Shown: positions 1 through 5,990, numbered from the stretch's first letter. The stretch: 6,636 nt of DNA from an archaeon (GCA_021822995.1 JAKAPN010000064.1:1-6636), one strand, 5' to 3'. Numbers and translations: made by a program. Notes: a model not told the origin generated them from the letters alone.

Positions 1-7
1 GCTGAGC

Positions 8-436
8 ATGGGAGTGCGGTACTTGCCGAGGAAGCTGCCGCTGGAAGACCTGGTAAAGCTCCTCGTCCGCGAGCACAAGGAGATTCGGGACGGGCTCCTG
101 CGCGGCAGGGAGGCAGCCGCCAGGGGAGACTTCGCAAGTGTGAAGTCGATCCTCGGGGAGCTGGATTCGCTCTTCCGGCAGCACATAGTCGACGAGGAGT
201 CACAGATTCTCGGGCTCCTTGTGCGGAAGCTCGGGGTCAAGGGTGCGGAAAGAGAGATAGCCGTCTTCAGGCAGCATCGCCCGATTTACGGCCTGTTGCA
301 GAGGGTCAGCGAGCTCGCGTCTGAGTCTGCCGTGGAGCTCGAGGGGAAAGAGGACGAGCTCGAGGCGCTGTTCAACCGGCACGCCCTCGCAGAGGAGTCA
401 GAGGTGTTCCCAAAGGCCGTCTCCCTTGGGGGCTAG
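8..436 (+). CDS. Hemerythrin-like HHE-domain protein
   Basis: A 142-residue soluble protein matching the hemerythrin/HHE cation-binding family, a four-helix bundle that holds a non-haem di-iron site for binding O2 or NO, or for sensing iron and redox state. Candidate metal ligands lie in the usual order: H23 (motif EHKEIRDG), H59 and E63 (QHIVDEE), H90 (FRQHRPIYGLL), H125 and E129 (FNRHALAEESEVFP). Helical segments at roughly 12-38, 42-74, 80-105 and 110-135 fit the fold. The length is typical of a stand-alone domain, so the ATG at base 8 is accepted, although only seven bases upstream are visible and an N-terminal extension cannot be excluded. The gene converges on the GAF-protein gene with a gap of 13 bases. 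Together with that neighbour it suggests a redox or oxygen-stress theme, but no direct link is shown. Confidence 0.85.
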   Translation: MGVRYLPRKLPLEDLVKLLVREHKEIRDGLLRGREAAARGDFASVKSILGELDSLFRQHIVDEESQILGLLVRKLGVKGAEREIAVFRQHRPIYGLLQRVSELASESAVELEGKEDELEALFNRHALAEESEVFPKAVSLGG

Positions 437-443
437 CACCCCC
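428..443. terminator. Possible small hairpin between convergent genes
   Basis: GGGGG (428-432) and CCCCC (439-443) are separated by six bases that include the hemerythrin stop codon, and the 3' end of the GAF gene lies just beyond. A five-pair GC stem between convergent genes could help end transcription from either side. It is short and has no T-run, so this is a weak call. Confidence 0.2.
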
Positions 444-449
444 GGGGCC

Positions 450-1016
450 CTATTCCCACGCGGCGCTGAGCTTCTTCGCGACTGCCTCGAGGAACTCCCT
501 GTCGAGGGAGGAGAAGGCGTCAAGTTGGTCCCCGTCGATGTCTATCTCACCCAGGACTGCGCCCTGTCTTATTATCGGTACGACGATCTCGGACTTTGTA
601 GACAGGAAGCACTGCAGGTATCGTGGGTCCTTGCTCACGTCTGACACTATCTCGGTCCGCCCCGCCTTTGCAGCGAAACCGCAAACCCCCTTGCCGATGG
701 GGATCTTCGTGTGCTCCGTAGGCGCGGGCCCGGCCCAGGCATCGAGTTCGAGGTCTTGGCCGTGGACAACGTAGATGCCCACCCAGGTGTAGCTTGGCAC
801 GGAGGTGTTCAGCATCTTGACCGCTGACTCCCTCCCAGGCTTCCCGCGGGAAGCTGCCAGGGCGGAATCGAGGCTGACCAGGACTTCCTTCGCCTGCTCT
901 CTGCCGAGCCTCTCCGCTGTCGATTTCAAGGAGACTGTGCGCCCTCGATTTGAGACATTTATCCGCGCGCCTCTATCCTTCCTGCTCCAAGAGGTATCTG
1001 TAGGCCAGTCCTGCAA
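450..1016 (-). CDS. GAF-domain protein, free methionine-R-sulfoxide reductase type
   Basis: This matches the fRMsr family, GAF-fold cytosolic enzymes that reduce free L-methionine-(R)-sulfoxide. Diagnostic stretches are YTWVGIY (76-82), IPIGKGVCGFAA (105-116), DVSKDPRYLQC (126-136), SEIVVPI (142-148), LGEIDID (155-161) and a C-terminal helix after DAFSSLDREF. Yeast and E. coli enzymes carry three cysteines. Here the GVCG cysteine (C112) and the downstream one (C136, the usual catalytic position) are present, but the first is replaced by H102, so the disulfide-relay chemistry must differ. The listed ATG at 1016 gives 188 residues and a 44-base overlap with the aquaporin gene. A TTG at 927-929 gives 159 residues, closer to the family length, and a TATA-like GATAAATG lies about 32 bases upstream of it, so the shorter start is quite possible. 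The gene probably follows the aquaporin in one transcript or has its own internal promoter. Confidence 0.85.
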   Translation of the reverse strand: MQDWPTDTSWSRKDRGARINVSNRGRTVSLKSTAERLGREQAKEVLVSLDSALAASRGKPGRESAVKMLNTSVPSYTWVGIYVVHGQDLELDAWAGPAPTEHTKIPIGKGVCGFAAKAGRTEIVSDVSKDPRYLQCFLSTKSEIVVPIIRQGAVLGEIDIDGDQLDAFSSLDREFLEAVAKKLSAAWE

Positions 1017-1668
1017 TGACCGCGCCTACTACCGGGCCGATGAGATAGACGTACCAGTATCCCGGTAAGAAACCACCGGCGAGCATTGGGCCGAAGGCTC
1101 GAGCCGGGTTCATCGCCGCCCCGGTGAAGTTGCCCCCTACGAGGACGTCCGCCACGACCGTCAGCCCGATACCCAGCCCGCCTATCTTGGGCGCCCTTGG
1201 ATCGACCGCGGTCCCGTAGATCGCGAACATGAGGAAGAAGGTGAGCAGCGCCTCGATCGCTATGCCCTGACCGACGCCGATGGCGCCGTTGAGCGAGGGC
1301 GAACCCCAGTTCACCGAGCTCCCGATAGCCGAGGGGAATGACGCTACCAGCGCGAAACCGGCGGCTAACGCACCGACCAGCTCCGCGACGATGTACGGCA
1401 CGACCTCCCTTGCCTTCAGCTTCTTCCCGACCAGGAGCCCGAGTACCACAGCAGGGTTGAGGACCCCACCGGAGATACCCATGGTCGCAGACACCGCGAC
1501 GGCCAGACCGATCCCGTTGGCAAGTGAAGCGATGATGAGCGCGGCTCCGGAGCCCGGGCTCGCCAGGCTGGCGGTCCCGACCGCCGAACCTGCGCCGACC
1601 AGGACGAAGACGAAGGTGCCTATGGCTTCGGCGGCAAGTTTCCTGGATAGGTTCGGAGAAGCGGACAA
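973..1668 (-). CDS. Aquaporin / MIP-family membrane channel
   Basis: A 231-residue integral membrane channel of the major intrinsic protein family, with six transmembrane segments and two half-helices that meet at paired NPA motifs. The first is SGGVLNPAV (N71-P72-A73) and the second GAAMNPARAFGP (N187-P188-A189), with the pore arginine R190. The usual histidine two residues before the first NPA is valine here. Counting back as in AqpZ and plant TIPs, the selectivity-filter positions read N51, V175, A184 and R190, a wider and less water-strict set than AqpZ. Passage of small neutral solutes such as glycerol, H2O2 or ammonia is possible, but that is inference. The start is TTG at 1666-1668: an in-frame stop lies at 1708-1710 and no ATG or GTG lies between. 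The 3' end overlaps the longer form of the GAF gene. Confidence 0.9.
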   Translation of the reverse strand: MSASPNLSRKLAAEAIGTFVFVLVGAGSAVGTASLASPGSGAALIIASLANGIGLAVAVSATMGISGGVLNPAVVLGLLVGKKLKAREVVPYIVAELVGALAAGFALVASFPSAIGSSVNWGSPSLNGAIGVGQGIAIEALLTFFLMFAIYGTAVDPRAPKIGGLGIGLTVVADVLVGGNFTGAAMNPARAFGPMLAGGFLPGYWYVYLIGPVVGAVIAGLAYRYLLEQEG

Positions 1669-1699
1669 TTCGGACTCTGGGGTTCCAAAAGTTAGCCCA

Positions 1700-1717
1700 C
1701 TTAAGAATTACTTCTTA
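1700..1717 (-). promoter_or_regulatory. Candidate aquaporin promoter with perfect inverted repeat
   Basis: TAAGAA (1702-1707) and TTCTTA (1712-1717) form a perfect 6+6 dyad around TTAC. On the minus strand the AT-rich part of this block lies about 35-45 bases upstream of the TTG start of the aquaporin, roughly where an archaeal TATA/BRE element would sit. A dyad over the promoter is a typical place for a repressor. The TATA match itself (TTCTTAAG) is poor. Confidence 0.35.
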
Positions 1718-1784
1718 GGACAAAGGTTCGAATCGGGCGTCGTCTCTACCTCACGTCGCATCGATTCCATGGCTCGATGTTCGT

Positions 1785-1793
1785 GATTAAATA
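1785..1793 (+). promoter_or_regulatory. TATA box for the first RHS gene
   Basis: GATTAAATA lies 34-37 bases before the GTG/ATG pair at 1823 and 1826. Archaeal transcription usually starts about 25 bases after the TATA centre, which puts the RNA start near 1815 with a very short leader. It points towards the RHS island, away from the aquaporin. This is the only clear promoter seen for the whole RHS array. Confidence 0.5.
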
Positions 1794-1822
1794 GAGAGAA
1801 CCCGTAACCGCAGGGCGTCAGA

Positions 1823-2291
1823 GTGATGAGAAAGCAAAGAAGCATGGTGCTGTGGAGGCTTGCACAGGCCCCCCTCCTCCCTCTCTTCCTGCTGCCCAAC
1901 TTCCTGTTCCTCGCCCTGACGGCACCCGCGAGACGAAGGCCTACGACGCGGCGGGGAACCTGCTCACGAGGACGACGGCCAACGGGAGCACGATATCGTA
2001 CGCCTACGACTCGCTGAACAGGCTGGTCGAGGCGAGCTATCCGGGGTCTGGAGGGGCGGTGAGCTACACGTACGACGCGGACGGGAACAGGCTCTCTCAG
2101 GTCAGCCCTAGTGCGAGGGACTACTACGGCTACGACGCAAGGGGGCGGCTGACCAACCAGACCGAGTACGTGGACGGGTCGAAGGTCCAGACCCTCTACG
2201 CTACGACGCCGCCGGGAACGTCGTCCAGATCACCTACCCGGACGGGTACGTCCTGTCCACGGGGTACGACGGGGTCGGGTGGCTCAAGACG
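1823..2291 (+). pseudogene. Frame-broken 5' part of RHS gene: signal-peptide-like start plus YD repeats
   Basis: The start (GTG 1823 or ATG 1826) encodes a basic N-terminus (MRKQRSM) and a hydrophobic stretch (LLPLFLLPNFLFLALTA) that reads like an export signal. From about 1912 the RHS signal continues one frame back: PDGTRETKAYDAAGN, then YAYDSLNRL, YTYDADGN and YGYDARGRL. At 2197-2204 the sequence TACGCTACGAC reads as TAC-GC-TAC, one base short of Tyr-Ala-Tyr. The frame shifts back again and then continues (YDAAGN, ITYPDGYVL) without a stop into the long open frame that follows. Normal RHS proteins have a long N-terminal region and many more repeats, so the signal segment may be joined to mid-gene repeats by an internal deletion. 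The alternatives are assembly indels or real gene decay. The signal-peptide call is moderate; the RHS repeats are clear. Confidence 0.65.
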
Positions 2292-3971
2292 GTGGGGAGC
2301 TATGCCACGCTGTCATACACCCCGGACGGCCAGATGAGCAAGATAGCCTACGGGGACGGCGAGGTGGCGACGTACACATACGACAGCAGGGACAGGCCCA
2401 CGCGGATAAAGGACGTCTACGGGAGCACCGTAGAGATGGAGCTGAACTACACCTACGACGGGGCGGGGAACGTGCTGACGGAGAACGCGCAGAGCTACGG
2501 GTATGACGCGCTGAACAGGCTGACGTCGGCGTCGGGGCCCTGGGGGACGGTCGCATACTCCTACGACCAGGTGGGGAACAGGATGAAGACGGTCAACGGG
2601 TCGACCACCACGGACTACTCGTACGGCCCCTTCAACAGGCTCACGAGCGCAGGGAGCGTAAACTACACTTACGACGCCAACGGGAACTTGATGACGAAGA
2701 GCGGGGGGTGGGCCTATTCATACGACTACGAGAACCGCCTCACGAGCGTCACTCACTCCGGGACAGTGGTCCAGCAGGACTACTACGACGGGGACGGGAA
2801 CAGGGTGGAGCAGGTCGCAGGCGGGAGCGCGATCTTGTATTCGTACCAGGGGGTCAACATCCTATACCAGAAGAACCTCACTTCCGACACCACAACGAAG
2901 AGCTTCTATGCAGGCGGGATACAGGTGGCGCAGATGGTAGGCTCGGGGGTCTTCTACCTCCACCAGGACGCACTAGGGAGCACGGTGCTGACCATGACTT
3001 CTACTGTCGCAACTTCCTTTAGCGTAACCTACGCACCCTATGGCCCAAGCTTTGGCGCCACGAGGAGCGAGGCGTTCCAGTACACCGGGAAGCTATTGGA
3101 CGAGGCCACTGGCTTGTATTACGAGGGGGCGAGGTACTACGACCCAGTGACTGGGAGGTTCGCCACCGAGGATTCGGTAGTGGGTTCAGGGGAGGACCCT
3201 CAGAGCCTGAACCGCTACATCTACGCCAGGGACAATCCCATGAAGATCGTGGACATGAACGGGCACGAGTGGTGGAACCCGGTGGCTGATCTGACGACGG
3301 CAGCCTCTGACGTGGCTGGCGCTGCCACCGACGTCGCCAACGCTGCGTCGAACGCGTGGAACAGCCTGCCGCCGAGTGAGCAACAGGCAATAGAGGTGAC
3401 GGCAGTCGTTGCGATAGCCTCCGCTGCAGTCGTAGTAACCGCGGGACTTGCTGCACCAGTGGTCGTTGGTGCGCTTGCAAGTGGAGGGGTAGTAACATCT
3501 ACGGCAACAGTCACCGGTGTCATTGCGTCTGCAGCCGCAGGTGCAGGAATGAGCGCCTTCGCGAGTCTGGGAGTCGGACTATACAAGGGAGACGCAAACG
3601 TGAAAACCGTTCTGAGTGCGGCTTCGATTGGAGCCGTAAGTGGAGGGGTCGGGGCTCTTGGTGGTATTCTGGCCAACGCAGCAGTGGGTGCTGGAGCCAC
3701 ATTTGTGGATGAGCAGGTCAGTGCATACGAGACCACCGGACACTTCGCTCCACTGTCACTAAGGTCAATCGCAGGTGTAGCGCTTGGAGGCGCCATTAGC
3801 TCCGGTGGGGCGTTCGTCGGTGCCGCGGTTGGAGGGGAGGGGGGCGATATCATCGCAGGAGCCGTCGTCGGCACAGCTGTGTCCACCTCCGCCTCGGTAG
3901 CAACAACCGTTTTCACCCCTATTCCTCAGATAATAAACTACCATCTGGAAGACGTATTGACCAAGTTCTGA
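2292..3971 (+). CDS. RHS-repeat protein with core domain and Gly/Ala-rich C-terminal domain
   Basis: This is the main open part of the first RHS gene. The GTG at 2292 is merely the first possible start; the frame is open back to about 2202 and the true start probably lies at the upstream signal segment. YD repeats (YTYDGAGN, YGYDALNRL, YSYDQVGN, YTYDANGN, YDGDGN) fill about residues 1-190. The RHS core-associated region follows (YLHQDALGS, YTGKLLDEATGLYYEGARYYDP, then TGRF and EDS) and ends at the hinge DMNGH (321-325), where DPxG is usual. RHS shells encapsulate and release a variable C-terminal effector. Here residues 326-559 are Ala/Gly/Val-rich, with several hydrophobic stretches between about 365 and 545 and no recognised nuclease or deaminase motif. 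A small membrane protein gene starts two bases after the stop. A membrane-active effector, or a translocation domain whose toxin has been lost, are both possible. Confidence 0.85.
   Translation: MGSYATLSYTPDGQMSKIAYGDGEVATYTYDSRDRPTRIKDVYGSTVEMELNYTYDGAGNVLTENAQSYGYDALNRLTSASGPWGTVAYSYDQVGNRMKTVNGSTTTDYSYGPFNRLTSAGSVNYTYDANGNLMTKSGGWAYSYDYENRLTSVTHSGTVVQQDYYDGDGNRVEQVAGGSAILYSYQGVNILYQKNLTSDTTTKSFYAGGIQVAQMVGSGVFYLHQDALGSTVLTMTSTVATSFSVTYAPYGPSFGATRSEAFQYTGKLLDEATGLYYEGARYYDPVTGRFATEDSVVGSGEDPQSLNRYIYARDNPMKIVDMNGHEWWNPVADLTTAASDVAGAATDVANAASNAWNSLPPSEQQAIEVTAVVAIASAAVVVTAGLAAPVVVGALASGGVVTSTATVTGVIASAAAGAGMSAFASLGVGLYKGDANVKTVLSAASIGAVSGGVGALGGILANAAVGAGATFVDEQVSAYETTGHFAPLSLRSIAGVALGGAISSGGAFVGAAVGGEGGDIIAGAVVGTAVSTSASVATTVFTPIPQIINYHLEDVLTKF
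2657..2818 (+). repeat. 162-bp perfect direct repeat, copy 1
   Basis: This block is identical base for base to 4537-4698 (offset 1880). It covers the repeats NYTYDANGN to GDGNRVEQVA within the RHS core. The first mismatches are at 2656 and 2819. The cores continue to align at the same offset without gaps downstream, but with many synonymous differences. Confidence 0.95.
3267..3968 (+). other. Variable C-terminal domain 1, glycine-zipper-like
   Basis: This is the 234-residue part after the DMNGH hinge. It opens with an Ala-rich amphipathic stretch (TTAASDVAGAATDVANAA) and continues with hydrophobic Gly/Ala/Val segments such as VTAVVAIASAAVVVTAGLAA, SIGAVSGGVGALGGILANA and GGAISSGGAFVGAAVGG. 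It ends in a polar tail, INYHLEDVLTKF. Similar Gly/Ala-rich blocks occur just ahead of the toxin domain in bacterial polymorphic toxins, where they may aid membrane passage. Here nothing but the short tail follows, so the block itself may be the effector. Confidence 0.5.
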
Positions 3972-3973
3972 TT

Positions 3974-4378
3974 TTGGTAGAAATTGTCATCGATACACCC
4001 AGCGGGGCATGGGCGGTCCGACGTGGGAGAACCTGCTTCTTGAAGCTACCCGGAGGAAGCAAGAAATTCTTCGTTGGTATAGTCGTTGGAGCAATGTTAC
4101 AACTCTTCAGTTTGTATACCCGCATTGATGGTTTTAGCGCCTTGGTGGGTATCTTCTTTGTATTCACGGGGCTATTCGTTAGAAGCCGGCTATCGAGGAA
4201 ATCGACCGCTCCTTTAGAAAGCGATTCCCGAGGCAGGAGGTTCAAAGCTTCGGACAAGGTTGTGTATGATAACTTCGACTTCGCCGCGTGTGGCAGCGCC
4301 ATGCTGGTCATCGAGGCTGTGGCAATAGCTTTGTACCTCTTCTTTGGCCTTCACCTGCCTGTCGCACCAGGGGGCTGA
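3974..4378 (+). CDS. Small three-helix membrane protein, candidate immunity protein 1
   Basis: A 134-residue protein of unrecognised family. Predicted membrane segments lie at about 32-48 (FFVGIVVGAMLQLFSLY), 54-69 (FSALVGIFFVFTGLFV) and 105-127 (around MLVIEAVAIALYLFFGL), with a basic patch RSRLSRK between the second and third. The start is TTG at 3974, two bases after the RHS stop at 3971, so translation is probably coupled; the next methionine (residue 41) would remove the first helix. In bacterial RHS and CDI systems the gene directly after the toxin C-terminus encodes its cognate immunity protein, and membrane immunity proteins partner membrane-acting toxins. The function here rests on position and topology only. 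Base composition drops sharply: 26 of 60 bases are G or C at 4081-4140, against 40 of 60 at 4981-5040 in the second RHS core. This suggests a separate origin. Confidence 0.6.
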   Translation: MVEIVIDTPSGAWAVRRGRTCFLKLPGGSKKFFVGIVVGAMLQLFSLYTRIDGFSALVGIFFVFTGLFVRSRLSRKSTAPLESDSRGRRFKASDKVVYDNFDFAACGSAMLVIEAVAIALYLFFGLHLPVAPGG

Positions 4379-4432
4379 TGATGGTGCACTCGAATCACGC
4401 GCAGCACCCAACGAGTCCGCGGTCAAGAGTCA

Positions 4433-4438
4433 GGGAGG
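4433..4438 (+). promoter_or_regulatory. Ribosome binding site of second RHS cassette
   Basis: GGGAGG is placed nine bases before the ATG at 4448 and supports that start. No TATA-like element is seen in 4379-4447, so this cassette is probably read from an upstream promoter or is silent. Confidence 0.45.
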
Positions 4439-4447
4439 CTGCACGGC

Positions 4448-5710
4448 ATGAAAGACGCAAGGGGGCATGCCATGTCACACCAGTGTGACGACCTGAACAG
4501 GTTCATCGAAGTCAGCTATCCAAGCTCTGGCGGAAACGTAAACTACACTTACGACGCCAACGGGAACTTGATGACGAAGAGCGGGGGGTGGGCCTATTCA
4601 TACGACTACGAGAACCGCCTCACGAGCGTCACTCACTCCGGGACAGTGGTCCAGCAGGACTACTACGACGGGGACGGGAACAGGGTGGAGCAGGTCGCGG
4701 GAGGGAGCACCTTCGTCTACTCCTATCAAGGGGTGAACACGCTCTACCAGAAGAACCTCACATCGGGGATAGTGACGAAGAGCTTCTATGCAGGAGGGGT
4801 ACAGGTTGCCCAGATGGTGAACTACACCACCTACTACCTCCACCAGGACGCGCTGGGTTCGACAGTCCTGACCATGACGGCGACGGTCACCCCCGCCTTC
4901 AAGGCCGAATACGTCCCCTACGGCCCCAGCTACGGGGTCACAGGGGAGGAGGCGTTCCAGTACACGGGGAAGCTCCTCGACGAGGCGACGGGGCTCTACT
5001 ACGAAGGGGCGAGGTACTACGACCCCGAGACGGGGAGGTTCGTCACGGAGGACTCGTACCAGGGGGACAGGACCGACCCCATGACGATGAACCTGTACAT
5101 CTACGCGAGAGATAATCCCGAGAGGTACAACGACCCTACAGGACATTGGTTTGTCTCGCACATCAGACTTGCTGGCGCCAGCGCCCTCACGACGGGCCCC
5201 GGCATCACGACGACCAGTGCCGTAATCCCCAACAGTTACAGGATGTCAGAGCTCTGGAGGCTCAGTTCGCAGACACAAACGTACACGACCAGCGGCACAA
5301 CGACGGGCGAGACGACCGGGACGGCCATCACAGACACTTCACACAGATCACCCGACGTAACGCTAACCGAAAGCGGTAATAGTCAGTATGGGAACGGATT
5401 GATCACAGTAACCTCGACGACTTCGAGGGAAACTAGCGCGGCGACTAGCGCGACGAACCAACAGTTCCAATGCATTACCCCTCCACCGCCAACCTCTTTA
5501 CCTGAAGCCCTGGCTGGCGCTGGTACTTCCACCTTTGAAATATACACCAACGCGGAAAATGATGCGCTTTCGGGGCAATCTACTCTCCGGGACGCCCTTG
5601 CGGTGGGGTTTGTAACTGGCGGATGGATTGCCGCGGTGTTAGGAGTTCCTGAAGTCGGAATCCCGATTGTCGTCATGACAGGAGCAGTGTACGATTCGAC
5701 ATGTCCGTGA
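4448..5710 (+). CDS. Orphan-type RHS cassette with Ser/Thr-rich C-terminal domain
   Basis: A 420-residue product with no signal peptide. The first 12 residues (MKDARGHAMSHQ) are not RHS-like; RHS homology starts abruptly at residue 13 (CDDLNRFIEVSYPSSGG). It carries only three or four YD repeats and then the core (YLHQDALGS, AFQYTGKLLDEATGLYYEG, YYDPETGRF), ending at the canonical hinge DPTGH (229-233). The C-terminal 187 residues are unlike those of the first gene: a long Thr/Ser-rich stretch (about 255-345), CITPPPPTSLPEAL, and a hydrophobic hairpin near 380-410 (ALAVGFVTGGWIAAVLG then IPIVVMTGAVY). The gene follows candidate immunity gene 1 by 69 bases and overlaps candidate immunity gene 2 by 10 bases. 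It resembles bacterial orphan rhs-CT modules, which gain expression by recombining into the main rhs gene. No toxin fold is recognised. Confidence 0.8.
   Translation: MKDARGHAMSHQCDDLNRFIEVSYPSSGGNVNYTYDANGNLMTKSGGWAYSYDYENRLTSVTHSGTVVQQDYYDGDGNRVEQVAGGSTFVYSYQGVNTLYQKNLTSGIVTKSFYAGGVQVAQMVNYTTYYLHQDALGSTVLTMTATVTPAFKAEYVPYGPSYGVTGEEAFQYTGKLLDEATGLYYEGARYYDPETGRFVTEDSYQGDRTDPMTMNLYIYARDNPERYNDPTGHWFVSHIRLAGASALTTGPGITTTSAVIPNSYRMSELWRLSSQTQTYTTSGTTTGETTGTAITDTSHRSPDVTLTESGNSQYGNGLITVTSTTSRETSAATSATNQQFQCITPPPPTSLPEALAGAGTSTFEIYTNAENDALSGQSTLRDALAVGFVTGGWIAAVLGVPEVGIPIVVMTGAVYDSTCP
4474..4489. repeat. Perfect 16-bp dyad at the 5' edge of RHS homology in cassette 2
   Basis: GTCACAC (4474-4480) and GTGTGAC (4483-4489) are perfect inverted copies around CA. 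RHS homology in this cassette begins at the TGT codon 4484-4486, inside the right arm. No T-run follows, so it does not look like a terminator. It may be a protein site or a recombination scar. Confidence 0.6.
4537..4698 (+). repeat. 162-bp perfect direct repeat, copy 2
   Basis: Identical to 2657-2818. The first mismatches are at 4536 and 4699. It lies inside the second RHS cassette, just after its 5' homology edge. Confidence 0.95.
5147..5707 (+). other. Variable C-terminal domain 2, Ser/Thr-rich with hydrophobic end
   Basis: This is the 187-residue part after DPTGH. Its middle is rich in Thr and Ser with few charges, it has one cysteine before a run of four prolines (CITPPPP) and one at the penultimate position, and it ends in a Gly-broken hydrophobic pair. 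It shares no visible similarity with domain 1 beyond being hydrophobic. It may be a membrane-inserting effector, or a surface stalk anchored by the terminal hairpin. Confidence 0.45.
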
Positions 5711-5958
5711 AAGGAGATTCGAAGCCGGCCAGACTTCCAACTTGGAGAATCGTGTTGGGTGTTGCGTTCCTTATAGCAGTCGTTGGACCATTGCTTCTTG
5801 GAATCTTCTACTCGTATTTCACGAATACAAGCGCGCAAGACGACTTGGCGCATGCCATGGTCTACACATATCCTTACCTTGTTTATGCGGTACCATTCAT
5901 CTTTCTCCTCGGCGTCTGGGACCTCATTCGTCGCTATGTACGCAAGAGAGGTTCATGA
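5701..5958 (+). CDS. Small two-helix membrane protein, candidate immunity protein 2
   Basis: An 85-residue protein of unrecognised family. The N-terminus is basic (VKGDSKPARLPTWR), followed by a first membrane helix at about 16-37 (IVLGVAFLIAVVGPLLLGIF), a polar loop with acidic residues (SAQDDLAH), a second helix at about 56-77 (YPYLVYAVPFIFLLGVWDLI) and a strongly basic tail (RRYVRKRGS). The positive-inside rule puts both ends in the cytoplasm. The ATG overlaps the end of the second RHS cassette (ATGTCCGTGA), a classic coupling arrangement and the place where an RHS immunity gene would sit. It is AT-richer than the RHS cores, as is candidate immunity gene 1. It shows no evident sequence similarity to that protein, consistent with a specific partner for a different C-terminal domain. 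The immunity role is inferred from context. Confidence 0.6.
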   Translation: MSVKGDSKPARLPTWRIVLGVAFLIAVVGPLLLGIFYSYFTNTSAQDDLAHAMVYTYPYLVYAVPFIFLLGVWDLIRRYVRKRGS

Positions 5959-5990
5959 CCAATTTTCACCAGTTACACTACAGTCCTCCA

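Noticed and set aside
1724..1740. tRNA T-arm-like string GGTTCGAATCGGGC
   Set aside because: The bases flanking TTCGAAT do not pair as a five-base stem and no acceptor or anticodon arms are found nearby, so neither a tRNA nor an attachment site is supported.
1280..1786. Plus-strand open frame across the aquaporin
   Set aside because: Low-complexity Pro/Ala/Thr product antisense to a clear MIP channel; a shadow of high G/C.
3221..3916. Long open frame (231 codons) antisense to the first RHS C-terminus
   Set aside because: It mirrors the Ala/Gly-rich coding strand (Ala/Pro/Thr-rich product) and has no motif; the plus-strand frame continues RHS homology through the hinge.
2657..4698. CRISPR or tandem-repeat array
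   Set aside because: The repeat is a two-copy coding repeat 1880 bases apart, without spacers of regular length.
5783..5990. Upstream extension of the third RHS frame
   Set aside because: It overlaps candidate immunity gene 2 in another frame and shows no RHS similarity before about 5991.
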